Assembly: GCF_018130145.1 (NCBI RefSeq)
Contig: NZ_JAFCMB010000003.1
Span: forward strand, 62,001 to 126,000
Reading direction: 5' to 3'
From: Bradyrhizobium sp. AUGA SZCCT0176
GTDB lineage: Bacteria > Pseudomonadota > Alphaproteobacteria > Rhizobiales > Xanthobacteraceae
DNA: 64,000 nucleotides
Shown: positions 1 to 7,220 of the stretch, piece by piece
Layout: each line of letters begins with the position of its first letter
Position numbering within the stretch: the stretch's first letter is position 1
Program-made: the position numbers and the translations under genes
The notes under the pieces: model-generated
The model's database searches: none
Seen by the model: only the letters and a program-made list of their open reading frames with translations
What the model was told of the DNA's origin: nothing

Positions 1-702
1 CACCACGCCAACCGCATGTTCGCGCTGGTGCGCACCAACGAGACCGAACGGCAGCAGGACGGCATCTCCTTCATCCTGATCGACATGAAGAGCCCGGGCA
101 TCACGACAAGGCCGATCCTCACGATCGGCGGCGACCACGAGGTCAACCAGGTGTTCTTCGACGATGTGCGCGTGCCTGTCGCCAACCGGGTCGGCGAGGA
201 AGGCAAGGGCTGGACCTACGGCAAATACCTGCTCGAGTTCGAACGCGGCTCCGGCATCGCCTCCGCCAAGTTGCGCGAGGCGCTGAAGACGGTATCCGAC
301 CTTGCCGAATCCGAGGCCACCGGCCGCGCTATCGACGATCCCGATATTTCGATGCGGATGTCGGAGATCGAGGTCGATATCGACACGCTCGAGATGACCG
401 AATTGCGCGTGCTGTCAGCGCTGCAGACCGGGCAGAGTCCCGGCGCGGTGTCCTCGCTGCTCAAGCTGCGCAACAGCGAAATCCGCCAGGCGGTCACGCG
501 GCTCGGCGTCGATGTGATCGGCCATGACGGGCTCTATGTCGAGCCGATGCGGCCGTTCTACAAGCTCAACGAGGCGCCGGGAATTCCCGAGGAGATGCTG
601 CCGGTGGTGCCGGAATATCTCAACAGCCGGGCGTACACGATCTTCGGCGGCTCGTCGGAGATCCAGCGCGATATTATCGCGAAGATGGTGTTGGGATTGT
701 AG
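1..702 (+). CDS. acyl-CoA dehydrogenase, C-terminal part (5' end outside window)
   Basis: FAD-dependent acyl-CoA dehydrogenase that introduces an alpha-beta double bond into an acyl-CoA thioester. The reading frame is open from base 1, so the gene begins upstream; about 233 C-terminal residues are present. They cover the end of the middle beta domain (GGDHEVNQVFFDDVRVP, the usual loop with V/FFDDVRVP) and the complete C-terminal helical domain ending with AYTIFGGSSEIQRDIIA, the conserved FAD-contacting GG-S-EIQ motif. The sequence resembles the large-subunit type linked to pimeloyl-CoA or dicarboxylyl-CoA degradation in Bradyrhizobiaceae, but substrate cannot be fixed from this fragment. It converges on mipZ with only 5 bases between the stop codons. 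Confidence 0.9.
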   Translation, partial: HHANRMFALVRTNETERQQDGISFILIDMKSPGITTRPILTIGGDHEVNQVFFDDVRVPVANRVGEEGKGWTYGKYLLEFERGSGIASAKLREALKTVSDLAESEATGRAIDDPDISMRMSEIEVDIDTLEMTELRVLSALQTGQSPGAVSSLLKLRNSEIRQAVTRLGVDVIGHDGLYVEPMRPFYKLNEAPGIPEEMLPVVPEYLNSRAYTIFGGSSEIQRDIIAKMVLGL

Positions 703-707
703 GACGA

Positions 708-1580
708 TCAGGCCACTTCCTGCCGCCGGCCGACGATTTCGTGGGCCGTTGAGGCGTTGCCGAGGCCGATTGCCGTGAGCAGCTTCAGCATCTCCAGCCG
801 CGCGGTGACGTGCGACATGGTGGGGCGGCTGCCGAGCGTGATCTCGTCGAGATCGTCGACGGCGGTGAGGCCCCGCGGATAGAATTCGCGGAAGATCACC
901 CGTTCGGCCAGACCGTCGACGCAGCGGAAGTTCAGCCGCTGTGACAGCTGCTGGATGCTCTCGCCAACAAGGCGCTTGTTGCGCGAGCCGAGCGTCGAGA
1001 GCCGGTTGCGCAGCACGATCCAGTCGGTGACGCCGAGATAGCGCACGCGGCGCCTGCCGCGCGCTTCTTCCACCATCTCGGCATAATGGCTGGTGCTGGT
1101 GACGCGGAAGGATTCCGGATCGACGGTGCCGAGCACATCGAGATCGACGAAGCTGTCGTTGAGCGGCGTGATCAGCGTGTCCGCCATCGCATGCGCGACG
1201 TGCGTCAGATAATCGTCGTGACCGGGGGTGTCGATGATGACGACGCCGTAGCGGCCGGCGAGCGTCTCGACGGTCTTCTCCAGCGCCCGGCAGCCGGCGG
1301 CTTGTTCGTCGGCCGAGGGATAATCGAGCTGCTGGAAGCAGAAATGCTGGGGCATGCCGAGGTCGCGGCCGACATGACGCGCCCAGGCGCGCCGGTTCTC
1401 GATGTGATGGGTGAGGCTTTTCTGCCTGGTATCGAGATCGATGGTGGCAACCGCCTGGCCCGACTTGATCAGGGCGATCGCGATATGCATGGCGACGGTG
1501 GATTTTCCCGACCCGCCCTTCTCATTGCCGACGACGATCACACGAGCAGACAGTGCCCGCATCGCACCTTCAACCGACAT
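708..1580 (-). CDS. mipZ: MipZ-type division-plane positioning ATPase (ParA/MinD family)
   Basis: ParA/MinD-family P-loop ATPase which in Caulobacter forms a gradient from the ParB-bound poles and keeps FtsZ at midcell. Of 290 residues, the N-terminus carries the deviant Walker A GNEKGGSGKST (about residues 19-28, with the signature Lys after Glu-Asn/Glu) and the switch VVIIDTPGHDD. The stretch VIVVGNEKGGSGKST followed by the ENRRAW segment closely matches Caulobacter MipZ from memory. The start at 1580 has a G-rich leader; an internal ATG at 1562 is preceded by GAAGGTGCG and would give a protein starting like Caulobacter MipZ, so either is possible. No parB lies nearby. Expressed alone, convergent with the acyl-CoA dehydrogenase gene. 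Confidence 0.88.
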   Translation of the reverse strand: MSVEGAMRALSARVIVVGNEKGGSGKSTVAMHIAIALIKSGQAVATIDLDTRQKSLTHHIENRRAWARHVGRDLGMPQHFCFQQLDYPSADEQAAGCRALEKTVETLAGRYGVVIIDTPGHDDYLTHVAHAMADTLITPLNDSFVDLDVLGTVDPESFRVTSTSHYAEMVEEARGRRRVRYLGVTDWIVLRNRLSTLGSRNKRLVGESIQQLSQRLNFRCVDGLAERVIFREFYPRGLTAVDDLDEITLGSRPTMSHVTARLEMLKLLTAIGLGNASTAHEIVGRRQEVA

Positions 1581-1729
1581 CGGATCGCCCCCGAGAGTCT
1601 GATTACGTTCTTGCTTCTTGCTCTGCGATCATTGGGCTTGATTCGGCGGAATCCCGCAACCGTGAGGGGTGCTGATTTTTGAGGCGTGCTGCTTTGAGTC
1701 GCACTCATTTCAAGCCAGCACCTCTAACT

Positions 1730-1817
1730 GTCATGGCCGGGCTTGACCCGGCCATCCACGTCTTGCTTGTTCGTACACAGTGAAGACGTGGATGCCCGGG
1801 ACAAGCCCGGGCATGAC
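1730..1817. repeat. long imperfect palindromic intergenic element
   Basis: An 88-base imperfect inverted repeat: the left arm (1730-1764) reads GTCATGGCCGGGCTTGACCC followed by GGCCATCCACGTCTT, and the right arm (1782-1817) is its near reverse complement, with nested hairpins GCCGGGCTTGACCCGGC and GCCCGGGACAAGCCCGGGC. Such GGGCTTGACCCGG / CATCCACGTCTT modules are familiar from memory as dispersed elements in Bradyrhizobium intergenic regions. It lies between the mipZ start and the stop of the molybdenum hydroxylase gene, so it may also act as a transcription-stopping or RNA-stabilising structure for the latter. Confidence 0.75.
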
Positions 1818-1830
1818 GACCTTTTTGCCG

Positions 1831-4155
1831 TTACGCCCCCGCCCTCGCATCCCGGATCGCCTGCCAGACCTTGGCCGGCGTCAGCGGGGTGTTGAGCTGC
1901 TTGATGCCGAGCTCACTCAAGGCATCCATCACGCCGTTGGTGATGCAGGGCGGGCCGCCGATGGCGCCGGATTCGCCGCAGCCTTTGGCGCCCAGGGGAT
2001 TGGTGCGGCACGGCGCGGAATCATCCAGCGTCACCTCGATGGGCGGAATGTCGTCGGCGCGCGGCACGCAGTAATCCTGATAGCTCGCGGTCAGCAATTG
2101 TCCTTCCTCGTTGTAGGACACGCCTTCATACAGCGCCTGCCCGATGCCCTGCGCGACGCCGCCATGCACCTGGCCGGTGACCAGCATCGGATTGACGGCG
2201 ATGCCGACATCGTCGACCGTGGTGTAGCGCACCACCTTGCTGACGCCGGTTTCGGGATCGATCTCGACCTCGCAGATGTGCGTGCCGTTCGGCCAGCTCG
2301 GGCCGTCAACCTCGCCCTCGCTGTCGACGCTGAGCCGCGCGCCGTCTTCCTTCTTGGCGATCTCGAACAGGCTGATCCGCCTGTCGGTGCCGACCACCGT
2401 GAGAAAGCCGCCCTGATACTCGATATCGTCGATCGAGGTCTCCAGGACATTCGACGCCTTCTCGCGCGCCTTGTTGATCATGTCGTTGGTGGAAACGGCC
2501 ACCGCCGTGCCGCCGACGAACAGCGAGCGCGATCCGACGCTGCCGAAACCGGTGGCGAGATCGGTGTCGCCCTGCACGACGTCGATCTTGTCCATGGGAA
2601 TACCGAGCGTATCCGACACCATCTGGGTGTAGGTGGTCTGCAGGCCCTGCCCCATCGCCATGGTGCCGGAATGCAGGATGATGCGGCCTTCTGCCGTCGC
2701 GTGCAGTGAGACCTTTTCGGTGTGCGCGCGGCCGCCGGTCCATTCGATGTAGCTGGTGAGGCCGCGGCCGTAGAGCAGGCCCTTCTTCCTCGCGGCTTTC
2801 TTGCGCGCATTGAAACCGTCCCAATCGGCGAGATCGGAGGCGCGTTGCATCATGTGCGCGAACGCGCCGGAATCGTACACCTGGCCGGCGGCGTTGGTGT
2901 AGGGCAATTGCGCCGGCTTGATGTAATTGACCTTGCGGATAGCGCGCGGGTCCATGCCGATCTGGCGCGCGGCGGCGTCCATCAGCCGCTCGACGATGAA
3001 CACGGCTTCCGGCCGGCCCGCGCCGCGATAGGCGCCAACCGGCGCGGTGTTGGTCATCACGGATTTGACTTCGAAATGCACCAGCGGAAGATCATAGACG
3101 CCGGTCTGCACGAACGGCCCGAGCACCAGCGGGATGATGTTGCCGGCGCCGCTGCTGTAGGCGCCGGTGCCGCCGATCGAGCGCACGCGATAGGCCAGCA
3201 CGCGGCCCTTGGCGTCGAGCGCGAACTCGCCGGTCGAGGTGAGGTCGCGGCCATGGGTTCCGCCGACGAATTCATCGGTGCGATCGCCGCGCCAGCGGAT
3301 CTTCTTGCCGAGCTTGGTCGCGGCATAGGCCACCACGCCGTCTTCCGGATAAAGGCTGGTCTTCTGCCCAAAACCGCCGCCGATATCGCCGACCAGCACG
3401 CGCACGCTTTCCTTCGGCCGCTTCAAAATCGATTCGGCGAGCAGATCGCGGGTCGAGCCCGGCGTTTGCGATTGCACGTGCAGGATCAGCCGGCCGGATT
3501 TCTTCTCGATCTCGGCAATGGTCGAGCGCGGCTCCATCGCCGATGGAATCAGCCGCTGGCTGACCAGGTCGAGCGACACGGTATGCGCAGCGCTGGCGAA
3601 GGCCGCTTCGACCTTGGCGGCATCGCCATAGCTCATGGCGCCGACGATGTTGTCGGGCGCTTCGGGCCACACGACAGGCGCGCCGGGCTTGACCGCTTCG
3701 ACGGGATCGACCACCGATGGCAGCACCTCGTAATCGACCGCGATCGCTTCCGCCGCGTTCTGCGCCAGCACCCGTGAGGTCGCAACCACAGCTGCGACCG
3801 GCTCGCCGGCGAAGCGCACGATTTCATGCGCCAGCAGCCGCCGCGGCGGCACCGTCATCGGCGAGCCGTCCGGCCGCTTGAAGATCGCCAGCGTCGGGAT
3901 GGTGCCGATATCGTCCCTGACCAGGTCGGCGCCGGTATAGATCGCTTCCACGCCCGGCAGCTCCGCCGCGGCCCTGGTATCGATCGAGACGATTTTGGCG
4001 TGGGCATGGGGTGAGCGCAGCACGTGCAGCCACAGCGCGCCCTCCTCCGGCCTGTCGTCGATGAACTGCCCCTTCCCGGTAAGCAGCCTCTGGTCTTCCA
4101 AACGCTTGACCGGCTGGCTCGCACCAAAACGCATATTGCCGGGAAGAATGTTCAT
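1831..4155 (-). CDS. xanthine dehydrogenase/CoxL-family molybdopterin-binding subunit (form II type)
   Basis: Large catalytic subunit of a molybdenum hydroxylase; such proteins bind the molybdopterin cytosine dinucleotide cofactor and hydroxylate a substrate together with FAD and 2Fe-2S subunits. The 774-residue protein contains the a/b hammerhead domain at the N-terminus (KRLEDQRLLTGKGQFIDD), the DIGGGFGQK motif near residue 260, the active-site loop AYRGAGR (about 375-381), which is the form II signature rather than AYRCSFR of true CO dehydrogenase, and the catalytic Glu in GAKGCGESGAIG (about 728). The start at 4155 is chosen because it follows AAGGA at 7 bases. No medium (FAD) or small (Fe-S) subunit gene is adjacent, so its partners must be encoded elsewhere. 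Substrate unknown. Confidence 0.9.
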   Translation of the reverse strand: MNILPGNMRFGASQPVKRLEDQRLLTGKGQFIDDRPEEGALWLHVLRSPHAHAKIVSIDTRAAAELPGVEAIYTGADLVRDDIGTIPTLAIFKRPDGSPMTVPPRRLLAHEIVRFAGEPVAAVVATSRVLAQNAAEAIAVDYEVLPSVVDPVEAVKPGAPVVWPEAPDNIVGAMSYGDAAKVEAAFASAAHTVSLDLVSQRLIPSAMEPRSTIAEIEKKSGRLILHVQSQTPGSTRDLLAESILKRPKESVRVLVGDIGGGFGQKTSLYPEDGVVAYAATKLGKKIRWRGDRTDEFVGGTHGRDLTSTGEFALDAKGRVLAYRVRSIGGTGAYSSGAGNIIPLVLGPFVQTGVYDLPLVHFEVKSVMTNTAPVGAYRGAGRPEAVFIVERLMDAAARQIGMDPRAIRKVNYIKPAQLPYTNAAGQVYDSGAFAHMMQRASDLADWDGFNARKKAARKKGLLYGRGLTSYIEWTGGRAHTEKVSLHATAEGRIILHSGTMAMGQGLQTTYTQMVSDTLGIPMDKIDVVQGDTDLATGFGSVGSRSLFVGGTAVAVSTNDMINKAREKASNVLETSIDDIEYQGGFLTVVGTDRRISLFEIAKKEDGARLSVDSEGEVDGPSWPNGTHICEVEIDPETGVSKVVRYTTVDDVGIAVNPMLVTGQVHGGVAQGIGQALYEGVSYNEEGQLLTASYQDYCVPRADDIPPIEVTLDDSAPCRTNPLGAKGCGESGAIGGPPCITNGVMDALSELGIKQLNTPLTPAKVWQAIRDARAGA

Positions 4156-4286
4156 CAGTTGGTCCTTCGATTTTCTTCGCAAGAGTTGGGCTGGTTCTAG
4201 CCGATAGATAGGGTGCGAGCCAACCCTATGGAAGCGCCTGAGAAATGGGCAATGGTCTTGCTCAGCTTCGTCCCGGCCTCACTATC

Positions 4287-4430
4287 GTCGTCCCGGCCTT
4301 GAGCTCAGATGCGCAATTGCGCATCGGGGGACCCATACGCCGCGGCGCTCGTTGTTGCGGAAGGTCTCTAACAGTGGCGCTCTCGTTGATGGGCCGCGGC
4401 GTATGGGTCCCGGGTCAAGCCCGGGACGAC
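4287..4430. repeat. nested palindromic intergenic element
   Basis: A 144-base imperfect palindrome upstream of the CoxL-like gene. The outer arms are GTCGTCCCGGCCTT (4287-4300) and AAGCCCGGGACGAC (4417-4430, one mismatch); the inner arms GGACCCATACGCCGCGG (4329-4345) and CCGCGGCGTATGGGTCC (4394-4410) form a perfect 17-base-pair stem. Its GGGTCAAGCCCGGGACGAC end resembles the element at 1730-1817, so both belong to one dispersed family. This type is common in Bradyrhizobium intergenic regions (recognised from memory). Confidence 0.75.
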
Positions 4431-4479
4431 GGCGGTGTATGTTGTTACACCATCCAAACGCAATTTCGCGATCTCGCGG

Positions 4480-5228
4480 CACAATGCGCCCGAGTTTTGC
4501 TATTGAACTTCCCGCCCTCGAAGACAGAGGGCGCAGGGAATGCCGGATGCGCGCTGCACCCGCGGTCCCGTGTGCGATTGTGCTAAGAAAGCTGCACACG
4601 AGCATACAGGGCAGCGGAGAACATCCGACATTCCCTGCGCAGTGGCTTTACGGCTTATGACGCGCTCTCCCCGGTGAGACGGCCTCTATTGCCACCGTCG
4701 CCCTTCGGGAGCGTTAGCTCCCGAAAGACTTGACGCCGTTACGGGCGCCAGGACCACACGCTTTCGCCGTACGCTTCAGCCGCGACCGTCAATCGCAACC
4801 TCAGCGTCCACCGCGACCCGCCCCTCGTTGTGACGATGGCCAACGCCCCTCTGAGTGGGACGGGATGGCCATTGATGTGCCGGTGATTTGGGGTCGAAGG
4901 AAAGGGAAATATTTTTGATTTTCGGAAATTCTTGACTTGACACGATTTCCGTAAATCGGAATTGATTTGCCCGTCGGGTTGTTTTGTCGCACCGCGGGTT
5001 CCGAACTGTGCTTGCCGGCGGGGCGAAGCAGTTTGCGGTCTGCAACATCAACCTGAAGGCCAAAGCAGATTTGAGCGGGCTGGCGACACGGCGTCGCGCA
5101 GAATCACACCCGATTCTGCCGGACGTTATCCACCCCCGGAACCGCATGTCTGTTCCCGGAGGTAATGTCAGTAACCAGATCACGACGCCGATCACATCAC
5201 CAGAACAGCGATGCGATCATGGAATCCT
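4480..5228. repeat. non-coding stretch resembling a degenerate Bradyrhizobium dispersed repeat
   Basis: No convincing gene is present. The stretch from about 4535 (GATGCGCGCTGCACCCGCGG) through the GCGCCAGGACCACACG run at 4745-4760 to the AT-rich GGGAAATATTTTTGATTTTCGG (4903-4924) and TTTGCCCGTCGGGTTG (4966-4981) matches, from memory, a long degenerate repeat found in many Bradyrhizobium intergenic regions. A small perfect hairpin CGATTT-CCGT-AAATCG lies at 4943-4958. Open frames here are short and lack ribosome-binding sites or recognisable domains. Exact borders are approximate. Confidence 0.5.
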
Positions 5229-5456
5229 CTACACCCGCGGTGGCAGATAGATGCACACCGGGAGGTTGGCGACGCAGACATGACAATTACCATCGGGCGA
5301 GGCGCGCAGCGTCCATCTCGGAAACGTCCTGTCTCGCCAGCGCCAGCCGTCATCGCCGAGATCGATCACCTCGTTGCACGGCACCGGGCGGCAATGATGA
5401 TCTTCGCAACATTCGTGCGAATACAGCATGTGGATGAGGATCAGCACCGTCTTCAT
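5229..5456 (-). CDS. small Cys/His-rich hypothetical protein
   Basis: A 75-residue protein with a short hydrophobic start (MKTVLILIHMLYS) followed by a Cys-rich body: ECCEDHHC, RPVPCNEV, then DGNCHVCVANLPVCIYLPP at the end. Six or more Cys and the CC-x3-HC / CHVC pattern recall small secreted hypothetical proteins common in Bradyrhizobium; function is unknown. The ATG at 5456 is preferred over upstream starts because it follows AAGGA at about 8 bases. The leader is shorter than a normal signal peptide, so export is uncertain and the gene may be an N-terminally eroded copy. It is flanked on both sides by non-coding repeat-rich DNA. Confidence 0.5.
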   Translation of the reverse strand: MKTVLILIHMLYSHECCEDHHCRPVPCNEVIDLGDDGWRWRDRTFPRWTLRASPDGNCHVCVANLPVCIYLPPRV

Positions 5457-6092
5457 CTTCGTCATCCTTGGCGATGATAGCTGGTGACGTTCACCATCAG
5501 CAGTCGGTTTGTCCGATGGCCGTCCTATCCGCACACCGCAGTTTGCCTTAAATGTGACCTGTGGATCACCGACAGCTATTGTGCACTGAGCGGACGAGAT
5601 GCGCTCCACGCTTGATGTCAGTTCACGGCGTCAGAGCGGACATCACTGATGCGAGGACCGACTTTCGTTTTTGCCCCGAAGCGGACGTGTCGTCGACGCT
5701 ACCTTGTGGGTTCGTCAGCCCTCTCGCGGTTGCGAGATGGACAGCCATTCTCTTGATCGTTGGCTCGCGTTGAAAATCAAACGTCTGCAGATGGCTGTTT
5801 AAACGTCGAAAGCGAAGAAAGCTCTGGTCGCGGTCATGATTTGCGATAGGGTGCGGAAGCTTGTCCGATGGTTCAGCGATTAGGACGTTACCGGTGCAGT
5901 CAGCCGCACCTGTGCAGGAGCCCTGACCCTATCGGTGTGAAGTACATTGCAGACCCGCGCGGTTGGGTATGCTATTAACCATTTCAGTTTCTCGCGATCT
6001 TACGTGCCGACCAGTGGACGCTTCGGTTGTCCTTGGGTCGCCTACACCAGTTACATGGAAATAGGGCTGCCTGTAAAACGGGAGGAGAGACT
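5457..6092. other. gene-poor leader region before the TRAP binding-protein gene
   Basis: No gene is supported in this 636-base stretch. The part at 5625-5700 (GCGTCAGAGCGGACATCACTG and GCCCCGAAGCGGACGTG) contains repeated GCGGACAT-like segments similar to those at 10365-10445, suggesting remnants of a dispersed element. The last roughly 200 bases should hold the promoter of the downstream gene; no clear sigma-70 boxes or operator could be assigned. Short open frames crossing this region have atypical composition and no ribosome-binding site. Confidence 0.45.
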
Positions 6093-7184
6093 ATGGATCG
6101 CCGCCAATTCGTTGCGGGCGCGAGCATTGCGGTCGCAGCCGCTTCTGCCTTTCCAGCGCCTGCCATCGCCCAAGGCGCACGCGAACTCAAGATGGTCACC
6201 ATATGGCCGAAGGGCTTGCCGGGCCTGCAGTCAGGCGCCGAACGTGTCGCACAGTCGATTACGACGCTGTCGGGCGGCCGAATGCAAGTCAACGTCTTCC
6301 CCGCCGGTCAGCTGGTCGGCGCAATGGAATCGTTCGATGCCGTCTCCTCCGGACTGGCTGATCTCTACCACGCATCAGAAGTCACATGGGCGGGCAAGTC
6401 CGCCACCTTCGCCTATTTCTGCAACGTCCCGTTTGGATTTACCCCGGACGAGATCAACGCATGGGTTTACTACGGCGGTGGTCAGGCGCTGTGGGACGAG
6501 CTGAGCGCCGGGTTCGGCCTCAAGGCGTTCCTGTGCGGCAATACCGGTCCTCAGATGGGCGGCTGGTTCACCAAGGAGCTCACAAGCATCGATGCCTTCA
6601 AGGGCCTGCGCTATCGCATGCCCGGCCTGGGCGGCGACGTGTTGCGCCGGCTGGGCGCCGTGGTGGTTACCTTGCCGGGCGGCGAGATCATTTCGTCACT
6701 TCGATCAGGCGCGATCGACGCGAGCGAATTCGTGGGTCCCTGGGTTGACATGGCGTTAGGCCTGCACAAGGCGGCCAAGTACTACTACTATCCGGGCTTC
6801 CATGAGCCGGGGGCGGCGGTCTCGCTTGCCGTAAACAAGAAACTTTGGGAAAGCCTCGGCAGCACCGACAAAAGCATAATCGAGGGTGCCGCCGCGCTCG
6901 AGAACACACGTTCCCTTGCTGAGGCCACCGCCGCTAACGCCACTGCACTCGAGGAGCTTGTCAAAGATCCCGCGATCCAGATCCGCAAGGTCGATGACGC
7001 GATCTTGCTGGAGTTCGGCAAGATCTCCGGCGAAGTTCTATTCGAGTTAAGCCGCAAGGACGACCTGGCGCGGCGGGTCTACGACAGCTTCATGAAGTTC
7101 CGTACCGCGGCCGTTCGCTGGAGCGACGTTTCGGAACGCGCGTTCCTGAATGCGCGGGCGCTGCCGTATCCATTTGGAGGGTGA
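6093..7184 (+). CDS. TRAP-type substrate-binding protein, TakP-like (DctP family)
   Basis: Periplasmic solute-binding protein of the DctP family, close to the TakP/2-oxo-acid and chloroaromatic-type TRAP binding proteins. The 363-residue product starts with a twin-arginine-like signal (DRRQFVAG, hydrophobic AAAASAFPAPAIA, cleavage before QG). Typical landmarks are the WPKGLPG start of the mature domain, GGQALWDEL, GGWFTKEL, the helix FKGLRYRMPGLGGDVLRRLGA containing the conserved carboxylate-binding Arg, and YYYYPGFHEPG. The start at 6093 is fixed by GGAGGAGA 4 bases upstream. DctQ and DctM membrane subunits are absent; instead a sensor kinase begins 36 bases downstream, which suggests a sensing rather than a transport role (inference). 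Confidence 0.92.
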   Translation: MDRRQFVAGASIAVAAASAFPAPAIAQGARELKMVTIWPKGLPGLQSGAERVAQSITTLSGGRMQVNVFPAGQLVGAMESFDAVSSGLADLYHASEVTWAGKSATFAYFCNVPFGFTPDEINAWVYYGGGQALWDELSAGFGLKAFLCGNTGPQMGGWFTKELTSIDAFKGLRYRMPGLGGDVLRRLGAVVVTLPGGEIISSLRSGAIDASEFVGPWVDMALGLHKAAKYYYYPGFHEPGAAVSLAVNKKLWESLGSTDKSIIEGAAALENTRSLAEATAANATALEELVKDPAIQIRKVDDAILLEFGKISGEVLFELSRKDDLARRVYDSFMKFRTAAVRWSDVSERAFLNARALPYPFGG

Positions 7185-7220
7185 CGGAGGCATTTCGCAC
7201 CCTCAGGCCAAGGCGAGAAC

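Noticed and set aside
1831..4155. Aerobic CO dehydrogenase large subunit (coxL form I)
   Set aside because: The active-site loop is AYRGAGR instead of AYRCSFR and no coxM/coxS genes are adjacent.
4245..4660. Several overlapping short open frames on both strands
   Set aside because: They coincide with palindromic repeats, which keep frames open on both strands, and show no conserved protein pattern.
5561..5773. Possible small plus-strand gene
   Set aside because: The sequence looks like translated dispersed-repeat DNA (GCGGACAT segments) and has no ribosome-binding site.
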